In this document: piece by piece, positions 1 through 7,795 of the stretch | Layout: each line of letters starts with the position of its first letter | Numbering within the stretch: the stretch's first letter is position 1 | Source of the DNA: UBA7396 sp964404065 | Lineage (GTDB): Bacteria; Patescibacteriota; Gracilibacteria; BD1-5; UBA6164 | Direction of reading: 5' to 3' | DNA: 22,801 nt | Assembly (NCBI GenBank): GCA_964404065.1 | Contig: CAYOIP010000016.1 | Location: forward strand, 1-22,801 | Position numbers and translations under genes: made by a program | Notes under the pieces: generated by a model | Databases searched by the model: none | What the model saw: the letters and a program-made list of their open reading frames with translations, nothing else | What the model was told of the DNA's origin: nothing

Positions 1-27
1 AAATCTTATTAAATAAAACAAAATAAC

Positions 28-45
28 TCCTCGCGGGAGCGAGGA
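28..45 (-). terminator. GC-rich hairpin terminator
   Basis: CCTCGC and GCGAGG arms flank a GGGA loop, in sharp contrast to the A+T-rich surroundings. On the minus strand the hairpin starts three bases after the stop codon at 48-50 and is followed by a T-rich stretch, as expected for an intrinsic terminator. A near-identical hairpin ends the minus gene at 4604. Confidence 0.7.
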
Positions 46-47
46 TT

Positions 48-404
48 TTATGATAGATTTTCTTTTCTTCATAAAGTTGCTAAATCAACTTTTTCTTGAG
101 TATCTTGAATTAAAAGATTTAATTCGCTAGTTGAAGCCTCAATTATTCTTTCTTTATCACTGATTTTCAATATATCAAGAACTAAAGCTACATTTCATTC
201 TATTAAAGAAGTAATGTTTTTAACTTCTGAAGCCTTATCTCATCATAAATCAGAAATTGTTCCATTATTTATAATTCTTTCCATATCAGCTTGCATTTTC
301 ATGTATCTTCTTCTTATATCAATATCATCTGGATTTTCAGGTCATTTATTTTTATTATTTGGTAATTTATCTCCATAGTAATCACCATTGAAAATTTCCC
401 CCAT
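48..404 (-). CDS. hypothetical protein, 118 aa
   Basis: I do not recognise this protein. The frame is open for 118 codons with UGA read as glycine at several positions and ends in UAA just before a hairpin terminator. It begins MGEIFNGDYYGDK, has a charged low-complexity segment (PNNKNKGPENPDDID, residues about 15-29) and continues as a predicted amphipathic helical domain rich in Asp, Glu and Ile. There is no signal peptide and no membrane segment, so it is probably cytoplasmic. The start is the only ATG near the 5' end of the frame. It lies at the edge of an accessory stretch with toxin-like genes, but nothing in the sequence assigns it a role. Confidence 0.7.
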
Positions 405-563
405 ATTTTTGTTTTTATTTTTAAAATTGCTGAAAGTTTAGCATAATTAAAAACTTAAATCAATATTATTTGATGACTTTTTATAAAATCATAAAAAAAT
501 ATATATTATATAATATAGACTTAAGTTATTTATTTCAGTTCTTGCAAGCATAACTTTAAAATT

Positions 564-680
564 ATGGTTTATAAATGTGTGAAAAAATGGAAAAAATTAG
601 ACTTTTCTATTAAAATTAATTTATTGATATTAATTATTTGACTTATAAATAGTATTTTAGATTTGATTTCACGTTTTTAG
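564..680 (+). CDS. possible 38-aa membrane peptide
   Basis: This is a small plus-strand frame in the 272-base gap between two minus-strand genes. It encodes a Lys-rich N-terminus (MVYKCVKKWKK) followed by a hydrophobic stretch (INLLILIIGLINSILDLI), the shape of a one-helix membrane peptide. Its TAG stop overlaps the 3' end of the ASCH gene on the other strand. A TATAAT hexamer lies about 50 bases upstream, with no convincing -35. Frames of this length occur by chance in such A+T-rich DNA. The rest of the 405-676 gap shows nothing I recognise. Confidence 0.2.
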
Positions 681-1063
681 AAAGAAGGTAAATATTGAAA
701 TGATTGTGGTGGAAAATTTATATTGAAGTCAGATTTCAAACATAAAGGTTTTTTATACTTCTTTGTTTTCTTTATTTTTATAGCATATCATTTTTCTTTT
801 TTTGAAAAATAATCATTAAAAAATAATTCTGAGATTCAAGAAAAATTACTTGTTTCTTGCCATAAACTTGTTTTTTCTTTATGTATAATAACTTCAATCT
901 CAAACTCTCAGATTACTTTTTGAACTGGACTAGAAGCATAAACTACAACTTTTTTTATACCTTTTTCTTTGAAAATAGTCTTTCTAAATTCATACTTCTT
1001 TGTTCACTCAAATATTTTATTGGCAAACTCTGGTTTAATCGATAATAATACTTTTGTTTCCAT
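677..1063 (-). CDS. ASCH/PUA-like domain protein
   Basis: The 128-aa protein starts METKVLLSIKPEFANKIFEG and continues with KYEFRK (residues 23-28). This is the typical opening of ASCH-superfamily proteins, small PUA-like folds thought to bind RNA or modified nucleotides, and it most resembles the COG4933-type group. The middle (VVVYASSPVQKVIGEFEIE) fits the following strands of that fold. There is no catalytic motif I can point to. Its start lies 29 bases inside the 3' end of the PIN-GNAT gene upstream, so the two are almost certainly translated from one mRNA and probably act together. Family assignment is good; the molecular role is inferred. Confidence 0.75.
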
Positions 1064-2567
1064 GTCAAATATCAATTATTTTATTAAATTTTTCTGTTGT
1101 AAGTCTGTAAGGTCATTTCTTTAAATCATCAAAGGAATTAACAATTCAAACTTCCAACATTTTATTTAAATTGATTTTACTTTTAATTGAATCAATGTAA
1201 AGAAAATTTATTAAAAAAGGTTTTAATTTTTCAAATTTATTCCATAATTCATTTAATTTTTTTTCGGTAAATAAGGTTTTTCTTTTACATAATTTAATTA
1301 ATTCTTCAGCACTTTTTATATTTCAAATTTTGTTTTCAACAATACAAATAGTTGTTATTACTCATCTATGAAATCATCAATTTCTATAAAAAACAAGTAA
1401 ATCTCAACTTTTTAATTTATTTCTAGCTTCTCAATAACTATGTGAAATATAAGTCTTTCTAATAGAATTTTGATATGGCATATCTATAGCTAGATTTTCG
1501 GGAGATTCATTTTTAAGTATTGAGTCTGGAAAAAGTTCAGTATGATAATCTTCCTTTATCGGAACAAGAAAAATATTACAATTTCTAGAAATATATGGAT
1601 AAGTAAGAATTGGATTTTCAATGTTTATAGTTTTTAATTTTAATTCTTTAGTATAAACTAATTCTTCTCAATCTTTTATTCCATGTTTTTGAAATCAAAA
1701 TTGTTCAAATAGCTCTATAAGTCTTTTTTGTCATTCTGTTCTATCAAAAATGGTTACATAGATTTCATCAACATTTCTTAGTATTGCATTATCAACAATG
1801 ATTTTCATAAATCTTTCTCAAAGTTTAAATCAATTTGCTGTAACTTTAAAAGTTCCTATTTTTAATCTTTTTTTCTTATCAAATTTTGGTGAAATATTAC
1901 TATAATCATCATCAAATCCTTCTTCTTTTATATATAAAAATCAACCAATCTGATTATTTTCTTCTCATTTTGAATTTATATAAGTATAAGCCTCTTCTTC
2001 TGATTTCTTATGAAACCATTTTTCAAATCAATTGTAATCTGCTTTTAATGTATTAAAGAAAACATCATCTAAATTAATATTTCAAAATTTTTCCTTTTTA
2101 ATAGATAAAACTTTGTAATCAACTAATTTAGGATTTTCTATATAAACTTTTTCTAAAAATGCATCTATATTAAAAATTTTATCTTCAATACATAATTGTT
2201 TTGCTTTTTCATATATAAGTTTATCTTCAGTAATCATTATATCAAATTTTCACTTTATTACTTCATTTAATAATAAAGTATCAATTTTATCATTTTGGTT
2301 TTTATCAAGTTTATTTGATAATTTTTCTAAACTTGGTTCTAAGTCTTTGAAAAAGGTAGTAGAAATATTATAATTTTGTATTTTTGTCAAAATTAAATCG
2401 ACAACTTTTTTATCTTTATATGTTTCAAGTTCTTTTACAGATAATTGTGTAATCCATTTTTCATGTTTCAATTTATCTAAATAGAAAAACAACTCTCAAA
2501 TTCAAGAATGTTTTATATTATTTCATTCTCTTTGTATTAATATATTTGTATCTAAAAGTATTTTCAT
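1035..2567 (-). CDS. PIN - GNAT - PUA-like fusion protein, 510 aa
   Basis: The N-terminus is a PIN-type ribonuclease domain: MKILLDTNIL with Asp6, then Glu46 in LSVKELE, Asp96 and Asp115 in MITEDK, the four acidic metal-binding positions expected for the family. Residues about 175-310 look like a GNAT acetyltransferase, with the acetyl-CoA pyrophosphate-loop pattern ANGFKLGERF (244-253) followed by helix and strand (VDEIYVTIFD, LFEQFGF). The C-terminal about 190 residues contain LKSGDLLVFYR and HRGVITTICIVE, suggestive of a PUA/ASCH/EVE-like fold. It overlaps the next gene, itself ASCH-like, by 29 bases. Eighteen or more glycines are UGA. A role as a toxin, defence effector or RNA-processing factor is inference. 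Domain calls are firm for PIN, good for GNAT and tentative for the C-terminus. Confidence 0.8.
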
Positions 2568-2604
2568 AAATCCTAAAATTACATAAATAAAATCCTAAAC
2601 TCCC

Positions 2605-2686
2605 AAAACATTTGCATTTTTTTACAAACTTCATATAATAAATTCACAAATGTCCTTCGGGATCCTCCCACTTCCAAAAGAAGTGG
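2605..2686 (-). repeat. structured intergenic repeat, copy 1
   Basis: Shared with copy 2 (4358-4432) are AAAACATTTGCATTT at one end and ACAAATGTCCTTCGGGATCC at the other, about 30 bases apart. ACATTTG and CAAATGT are complementary and can form a long-range stem. GTCC and GGAT can pair around the TTCG. Next to it CCACTTC and GAAGTGG pair around the loop CAAAA. It sits directly 3' of the mazF-like gene, as copy 2 does for the decayed mazF, and just upstream of the PIN-GNAT gene. Confidence 0.75.
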
Positions 2687-2701
2687 AGAATAATAAGAAC
2701 T

Positions 2702-3103
2702 TTAGAATAAAATTTTCTTAAGTTCTTTTTTTATTCTTTCAAAATCATCTTCCTTTATAGTTTCTATATGCTCAAAAAACCTTCTTTTATCAACAACTTT
2801 TACTTGAGACAAAACTATATAACTCTCTTTATTAAAATATGATTTATCAAGTTTATGATAAAATTTATTATCATCTTTTCATTTTGTAGTCATAGAAACT
2901 ACTAAGAATAAATTTCAAGTCTTTTTCAAAACCAAAACAGGTCTTTTAAAATCATTTCACTTTCAATTGCTCTCATATCAGATATTTACTCCAGAATGTA
3001 AATACCAAACTTGTCTTTCCTTTACATAAAAAGTTTTTATCTCTCAAAAATTAATTTCTTGTTTGAGATTATTCCAATCATCAAACCTTTTTTTATCACT
3101 CAT
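2702..3103 (-). CDS. MazF/PemK-like toxin
   Basis: The 133-aa protein has the MazF-family layout: RQVWYLHSGVNIGYE (residues 30-44), then KGNDFKRPVLVLKK (48-61) and LFLVVSMTTK (65-74). These correspond to the first strand, the conserved Arg-Pro strand and the Ser/Thr-containing strand of this mRNA interferase fold. Family members cleave single-stranded RNA at short motifs and are normally held by an antitoxin. None is recognisable next to it; the gene upstream is a truncated RhuM protein whose stop lies one base before this start. The tail (EHIETIKEDDFERIKKELKKILF) is repeated in the remnant at 4448-4544. The last codons and the stop fall in a hairpin formed by AGAACTT and AAGTTCT. Confidence 0.85.
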
Positions 3104-3104
3104 T

Positions 3105-3686
3105 TTATAAAATTAAAAAATAATATACGAATTTATTTTGTATTTTTGCAAAAAAATCTTTTGTTATCTGACTTTTGCTATCATAATCTATAGAAGTAGT
3201 AAATAAATCTTTGATTTTTTCATAAATTTGTTTTTCTGAAAATCTTATCTCTCTTACTCTTTTTAATAGATTTTCAAAGTCCAATTTTCAATTTATAGTA
3301 TTCCCATTTTCCAGTCTTTCATCATCCATTACAAATCATCTCAAAGAAAATTCTTTTAAAACTGAAGTTGCCCATTTTCTAAATTCTATAGCTTTTTCAC
3401 TTCATCTCACTCTATAACCTACTGCAAAAATCATATCTAAATTATAATAATTAGTTGGCTTATTAAAGCTATTTCCGGAATTTCCGGAATTACTTATTTT
3501 CTGCATTGTTAAGCTATCTTGTAATTCTCAATCATTATAAATATTAATTATATGATCAGAAATTGTTGTTTGAGATCTTCAAAATAATTCTCATATTTGC
3601 TCCTGAGTCATCCAAATATTTTCTCCATTAATAAGGACTTTTATTGCCCCATTATCATTTTTGTATAAAATTATTTTATTTTCCAT
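3105..3686 (-). CDS. RhuM-family protein, C-terminally truncated
   Basis: The start, MENKIILYKNDNGAIKVLINGENIWMTQEQIGELFGRSQTTIS, is split here only for description: IILYK, then WMTQEQIGELF (25-35) and QTTISDHI (39-46), then YYNLDMIFAVGYRVRG (80-95) and EFRKWATSVL (101-110). This is the classic RhuM pattern, with a helix-turn-helix-like segment followed by the conserved DMI-AVGYRV block. Family members run to roughly 330 residues. This one stops at 193, right after TKDFFAKIQNKF, where others continue. RhuM was first described in a Salmonella pathogenicity island and its biochemical role is unclear. It ends one base before the mazF-like start, so the two form a tight pair. Confidence 0.85.
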
Positions 3687-3773
3687 AGTTTTTAAAATAT
3701 TAAAATTTAAATGTATATAATTAGAGTATATATAAGAATACCTAAAAGTCTATTTTTTTATATTCATATTAGT

Positions 3774-4322
3774 TTAAACTCCCACTCCCAACTTCACTTC
3801 CTTATTCAAAAAATCCACTATCAAACTTTTCAAATCATCTCTCGTTTTTGGACTCAAATATTCTATAATCACAGCAAGTTTATTTTCTAGCTTTTCTAAA
3901 TCCAAAAGCCCATCTTTGGTAAAAAAGTCTTTAGCAAAATAACTTTCTCTTTTTCATCATCTTCATTTATTTAAGCCATCCTTTGAGGTTTGGGAATTTT
4001 CCCTTCAGGCAAAACTTGGCTTATCTGATATATTTCTCAAAATAGTTTCTTCTCTCACTTCAAAATCCCTATTTTCTTTTAGTCTTGAAAGATTGGAAAC
4101 ACTTTCCCACCATTCTCTAAATTCTTGTTTCTTTCAAGTTCTTGTAAGAGGATTTAAAAGTTTCCAAAGTCATTTTGCACTGACTCAAGTTTTAAATCAT
4201 TCTTCATCTATATCTATGTTGTTTAGATAAGAAAAAAGTCATGCTAGAAGTTTTACTTCACTTTGCTCATACTTTTTCGTGACTTCTATAGCTTTTACGA
4301 TAATTTCATATCATTTTTTCAT
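3774..4322 (-). CDS. hypothetical protein, 182 aa
   Basis: I do not recognise this protein with confidence. It begins MKKGYEIIVKAIEVTKKY and contains VSAKGLWKLLNPL (residues about 48-60) and EFREWWESVSNLSRLKENRDF (about 67-87). The latter faintly recalls the DNA-binding or antirepressor segments of phage AntA/AntB-type proteins, but I would not name it on that. The C-terminus (YFAKDFFTKDGLLDLEKLE, then DDLKSLIVDFLNKEVKL) is predicted helical. There is no signal peptide or membrane span. It sits between repeat copy 2 (upstream) and rhuM (88 bases downstream). Codon use has more GTG, TTG and GGG than its neighbours, which could point to a different origin. Confidence 0.7.
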
Positions 4323-4357
4323 AAAATTAAAAATTAAAAATTAAAATACATCCAACC

Positions 4358-4432
4358 AAAACATTTGCATTTATCTAAAAAATTTATATAATTGTTTTAC
4401 AAATGTCCTTCGGGATCCCCTCCAAAAGAGGG
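4358..4432 (-). repeat. structured intergenic repeat, copy 2
   Basis: It has the same two blocks as copy 1, AAAACATTTGCATTT and ACAAATGTCCTTCGGGATCC, with the same complementary ACATTTG/CAAATGT pair. The following hairpin is CCCTC and GAGGG around CAAAA: the loop is identical to copy 1, but the stem has different bases that still pair. It lies 3' of the mazF remnant and 36 bases upstream of the minus gene at 4322. Confidence 0.75.
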
Positions 4433-4447
4433 CAAAAATCGTAAAAC

Positions 4448-4544
4448 TTAGAGTAATAAATCTCTAAGTTTTTCTTTTATTTCAAGAAGTTCATCTTTTC
4501 CAACATATCATATATGCTCATCAAATCTTTTTTTTATCACTCAT
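4448..4544 (-). pseudogene. mazF remnant with internal deletion
   Basis: The first bases repeat the start of the mazF-like gene at 3103 (ATGAGTGATAAAAAAA encodes MSDKK). The sequence then jumps straight to the end of the family: in another frame it reads RFDEHIGYVGKDELLEIKEK then LRDLLL and UAA, matching RRFFEHIETIKEDDFERIKK and ELKKILF of the intact copy. The middle of about 100 codons is missing. The join lies at a GATAAAA(A)GA/GG motif present at both positions of the intact gene, which suggests deletion between short direct repeats, and the A-run puts start and tail out of frame. No functional toxin can be made. Its 3' flank is repeat copy 2, as for the intact gene. Confidence 0.75.
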
Positions 4545-4579
4545 TTTAAAAATTAACAAAATAAAACTTACTACCAAAT

Positions 4580-4602
4580 AAATCCTCGCGAAGCGAGGAT
4601 TT
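4580..4602 (-). terminator. GC-rich hairpin terminator
   Basis: The perfect arms AAATCCTCGC and GCGAGGATTT flank a GAA loop. The hairpin begins immediately after the tandem UAA stops of the small gene at 4604-4750. The core CCTCGC/GCGAGG equals that of the terminator at 28-45. Confidence 0.75.
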
Positions 4603-4603
4603 A

Positions 4604-4750
4604 TTAAACTAATTCTTTTTTTAACTTTTTTTCGGCAATATATCTATTATATGCCTTAAGAGCTGGTCAGTTTCTAATTCACATAGAAAACTCTACATCC
4701 CAAGCATCTAGAAGTCTATCTTCTTCTAGATCGATTATGTCCTCTTTCAT
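4604..4750 (-). CDS. small acidic protein, 48 aa
   Basis: The short frame starts MKEDIIDLEEDRLLDAWDVE and ends AEKKLKKELV with two consecutive UAA stops, directly followed by a strong hairpin terminator. The N-terminal half is acidic and the C-terminal half basic, both predicted helical. The dedicated terminator, the two UGA glycines in a coherent frame and the tandem stops argue that it is real. Its position just upstream of the mazF remnant leaves open that it is an orphaned antitoxin, but no antitoxin motif is visible. I do not recognise a family. Confidence 0.55.
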
Positions 4751-4861
4751 AAAATTAAATTTAAGATATAAAATAAAACATCTTTATATTATATGTCAAA
4801 TATTAATTTTATATTAATTTTTAAAAGTTTTTTTAATTTTATGTTAAAAAGTTAATTAAAA

Positions 4862-4888
4862 ATAAAAAAATACTCAAATTTGAGTATT
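4862..4888 (-). terminator. intrinsic terminator
   Basis: The 20-base perfect palindrome with half-site AATACTCAAA lies three bases after the UAA of the minus gene at 4892. On the minus strand it is followed by seven T residues, a textbook rho-independent terminator for the operon upstream. Confidence 0.8.
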
Positions 4889-4891
4889 CTT

Positions 4892-5095
4892 TTATCTTCA
4901 TCTACTTGCGGCTCTTCCAGGTCTTTGCTTGTTGTTCATATTAAAATTTCAAACTCATTTTCAAAAGTGATTTGGATTTGGAAAACTTGGTGCATGATGA
5001 GATTTTTCTGGTGGGATACTTGGTTTATGAAGTTCTTTTTCTACTACTTCTTCATTAAGTTCCTCAGTGTTTTTTAGATTTTTATCTGTTGTCAT
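4892..5095 (-). CDS. small protein with basic Arg/Gly tail, 67 aa
   Basis: I do not recognise a family. The N-terminal part is acidic (TEELNEEVVEKELHKPS), the middle is Pro/His/Asn-rich (IPPEKSHHAPSFPNPNHFGK), and the end is strongly basic (NNKQRPGRAASRGR). Such a tail is typical of nucleic-acid-binding or ribosome-associated peptides. It is probably disordered, with no membrane span. It is the last gene before the terminator at 4862-4888 and follows the RNHCP gene by 75 bases, so it may belong to the padR operon or have its own promoter. The frame is fixed by UGA glycines (GKGVGNF, SRGR) and the stop adjoining the terminator. Confidence 0.65.
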
Positions 5096-5170
5096 ATATC
5101 TATAGTTAAGAAATATTTTCCTATAAAAGGTATGCATAATTGTATATTATTTTTTTGTAAAATCAATAGT

Positions 5171-5482
5171 TTAGGAAATTTTATTTAGTTCTTTTATGAA
5201 ATCCAGATAATTATCATCTGGAGCTACTTTATTTAAAATTTCTTTTCCACATTTTTGGCATTTATGTTTTATCATCCATCATTTATTTTTTTTATGATCT
5301 ATTCAAATAGGTTTCATAAGTCAGTGACAATTTGAGGCTCTATCTCAGGGGAAATCTAGATCTAAATGTTTTGAATATAAACAATATGGACAATGATTTC
5401 TAGCACTTCATTCTGGGTGTTTTTCTATAGTTTTACTACAATTTTCACAAGTAAAACTTTCATTTATCATTTTGAAAGACAT
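5171..5482 (-). CDS. RNHCP-domain zinc protein
   Basis: The 103-aa protein has the signature of the RNHCP family: FTCENCSK (Cys12, Cys15), RNHCPYC (28-34), FPGDRASNCHGLMKP (44-58) and HKCQKCGKE (73-81, Cys75 and Cys78), ending in the conserved APDDN (87-91). The paired cysteines imply bound zinc. The family is widespread but its function is undetermined; a nucleic-acid-binding role is commonly supposed. It starts 8 bases after the stop of the PspC gene, so it is translated from the padR-pspC message. Length and motif spacing are normal for the family, so the call is firm although the role is not known. Confidence 0.9.
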
Positions 5483-5490
5483 AGTTTTAA

Positions 5491-7308
5491 TTATTTTTTT
5501 AAAAAAAGGTTAATTTCAGAGATATCTTCATAATACATTTCATCAAAATTATTATGTTCAACATTTACATTTAATATTTTGAAATCAGAAATTGTTACTC
5601 AAGTTTGAGTTTCCTCGATATTTAACGAAGCATTTACATCTAAACTTCTATCTGAGAAATTTAGAAAAAGTTTTTTATCATTTTCACTATCGAAAAATGA
5701 ATTTCCAAAATTCCAATCAGAATAATCTCAAATTTCATTATAATAATTTCTTTTATATTCATTTTTATGTTTTATAGGAGAAAAATCATCAAAGTTTTTT
5801 ATAAGATAATTTTTTAAATATTCTTGTTTGGCATTTTTTAGCTCAGATTCATCTGGAGAACAGACAAACCTTTTCTCACTTTCTGAAAAAGAAATCTCTC
5901 TGTTATCACAATAATTTGGTAAATAATCCCTATATTTTTCAAATTCGTTGCTTAAAAAAGCATTTTGAAAATAATAATTTGTTCATTTTAGTTTTAATTT
6001 TGTTTCTTTTGGTATATAAACTGTTATTTCTTTTTTTATTGGAGAAAAAGGAACTTTATGAGAAAAAACTTTATTGTCTTTAAAATTTAGTTTTAAATTA
6101 TTTTCATTTTTTGAAATATTTATATCTGAAAATCAAGAAGAAATATTTTTATAAATTTCATCATTTCAGAAAATTATACTTTTTACATCAACTTTCAAAA
6201 TATTTCAAGTTGAGGTTTCTAGTTTTATGCTTCAATTTCATCAAATATCAAAGTGAATACTTCTTTCAAATTTTGATAGATCTAAAACATAACTTCAAGT
6301 ATTTGAGATTTCAGTTTTCACGGTTTGTTCAAATTCGTTTCTAAAAGAATATTTTTGAAATAAATCAAATCAAGTAGAAATTCATAAAAATAACGCAAGT
6401 AAAAAAGAAATTCATCAAATTCATAAAACATATCAATTTAAAACTTTTTTAGAAATTCCATATAAAAAGCTAAAAATAGCAAAAATAAATAAAGCTAAAA
6501 TTCCAAAAAATATTCAGTAAATGAAATAATCAGGCAAACTAGAAGTGAAATCAATATTTTCTATACTAAATTTTGTGAAATATAAACTTCAAATAGTTAA
6601 AAGTCATAAAATCCAAAGACAAAAAATTGTTCAAATTATTCCAAAAATGATAAATCTGAAAATAGGAAAAATATTTTCAAAAATAAACTTAAAAATTGAT
6701 TTTATGAATGCAAATCATTTTGTTGTTATAAAAGTTAAAAGATTTGCGAAACTTTTAGCTAAATTTAAACTTCCATTTTGTATAACTAAAATTAACTGAG
6801 ATTTAAAATAAGAAAGAGTTGATTCTCAAGAATAATCTACTCATTTTACTGGTAATAAAATTCAAGCTAAAATATATAGCCAAGCGCTTAATCATCAAAA
6901 AAGACAAAGTAAAACTATAAGAACGCGAATTGCTAAAACAGAGATTCAAATCTTTTTTGATAAAGTTTTTGAGATTCATAAAAATATTGCATTTTCATTA
7001 TCTCTTATCCATCAAGAATTTTCTAGTTTTTCGTAAATTAATTCTCAATCATTTTTCTTGTCGCTCTCAATATAATCAGAAAAAATTACTTCTGGTTCTC
7101 AAACTTCTTTTAGTATTTGAATAATTCTTAAATCAGAAATTTCTTTTTCAAAAGATATTTTCTCAAAAACCATTTCCTCAATATCTTCAAAAAGTTCTTT
7201 TTCTATCTCGTGTTTTTCTACAAATTTTTTAATTTTTGTTAGATAATTATTTACTAAATCTTTTTGTTTCCCACTTAGATTTAGATTATATTGTTCAAAT
7301 TTATCCAT
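5491..7308 (-). CDS. HAAS/PspC-domain membrane protein, 605 aa
   Basis: Residues 1-90 form a helical cytoplasmic module (MDKFEQYNLNLSGKQKDLVN, then ILKEVGEPEVIFSDY) of the kind found in HAAS/DUF1700 proteins, which usually follow a PadR regulator. Residues about 100-156 are a PspC domain (WIRDNENAIFLGISKTLSKK, then GGLSAWLYILAGILLPVKG) with its membrane segment. Three more membrane segments follow at about 215-245, 262-285 and 292-312. Residues 315-605 are outside: a beta-rich region resembling DUF4097-type repeats (FDIGGNGSIKLETSTGNILK), then a charged C-terminus with YCDNREISFSESEKRFVC, whose two cysteines could form a disulfide. It starts 23 bases after the padR stop and probably senses or relays envelope stress. 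The domain order is seen; the stress role is inferred. Confidence 0.85.
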
Positions 7309-7331
7309 AATTTAAAAGTAAAAAGTTAAAG

Positions 7332-7652
7332 TTATTTATTTAAAATTTTTTTAATAGAATTTTTTATATCAGACCAATTTTTTTCCATCAAAACTAACAT
7401 ATCTTTTCAATCTTGAGTAAGAGTGTAGTATTTTCTAGGATGTCATGATTCTGATTCTATCCAATAATAATTTATCAAATTATCGGTTTTTAAGCGAGAA
7501 AGTAGAGGATAAATAGTTCATTCTGCAACTATTAGATCACCGGATTTTAGTTTTTCAATAATTTCAGCTCCGTAAATATCTCATGCAGAAATAATTCATA
7601 AAATTATATATTCTAAAATTCATTTTCTCATTTGAGTTGAAATTTTTTCCAT
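7332..7652 (-). CDS. PadR-family transcriptional regulator
   Basis: The 106-aa protein has the PadR winged-helix pattern: MRKGILEYIILGIISAGDIYGAEI (described in parts: LEYIILGII, residues 13-21; GDIYGAEIIEKL, 24-35), then GTIYPLLSRLKTDNLI (45-60) and the wing GHPRKYYTLTQDGKDML (70-86). PadR proteins are dimeric repressors. It lacks a long C-terminal domain and so belongs to the short PadR-s2-like type that is typically paired with HAAS/PspC membrane proteins, as here. A near-perfect dyad four bases upstream of the start codon is the likely autoregulatory operator. The first gene of a minus-strand operon with the PspC and RNHCP genes. Confidence 0.92.
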
Positions 7653-7655
7653 AAA

Positions 7656-7690
7656 AATAATATTACCTTGTATTGCAAAGTAATATTATT
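7656..7690. promoter_or_regulatory. dyad, likely PadR operator
   Basis: AATAATATTAC and GTAATATTATT are perfect inverted arms, and the bases inside them (cTTG and CAAa) nearly continue the symmetry. The 35-base site sits immediately upstream of the padR start codon and between two divergent genes, where an autorepressor operator would be expected. The dyad is seen; that PadR binds it is inferred. Confidence 0.55.
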
Positions 7691-7736
7691 TTTTAATTTT
7701 ATTTTGTCAAATGATTTTTTGGAAGTGGGGAATTTT

Positions 7737-7765
7737 TTGCAATAAAAACTGAAATATGATAAAAT
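7737..7765 (+). promoter_or_regulatory. promoter of the tandem ClpX-like gene
   Basis: TTGCAA (7737-7742) and TAAAAT (7760-7765) are separated by 17 bases and lie about 30 bases before the ATG. This is a reasonable sigma70-type promoter for the plus-strand gene that follows. Confidence 0.5.
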
Positions 7766-7795
7766 AAAAGTAAGTTTAATTTTTAACTTATTTTT

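Noticed and set aside
405..676. Possible tRNA or structured RNA in the first intergenic region
   Set aside because: No cloverleaf, no GG-TTC-like T arm and no G/C-containing stems; just A+T-rich sequence with a doubtful short frame.
2605..4432. Two spaced repeats as a CRISPR remnant
   Set aside because: Only two copies, 1.7 kb apart, each tied to a mazF 3' end and with internal hairpins; no spacers and no cas genes.
4880..5077. Plus-strand frame over the small basic-tailed gene
   Set aside because: It overlaps a minus-strand gene with coherent UGA glycines and a terminator just after its stop; the plus frame gives a Phe/Trp-rich low-complexity sequence.
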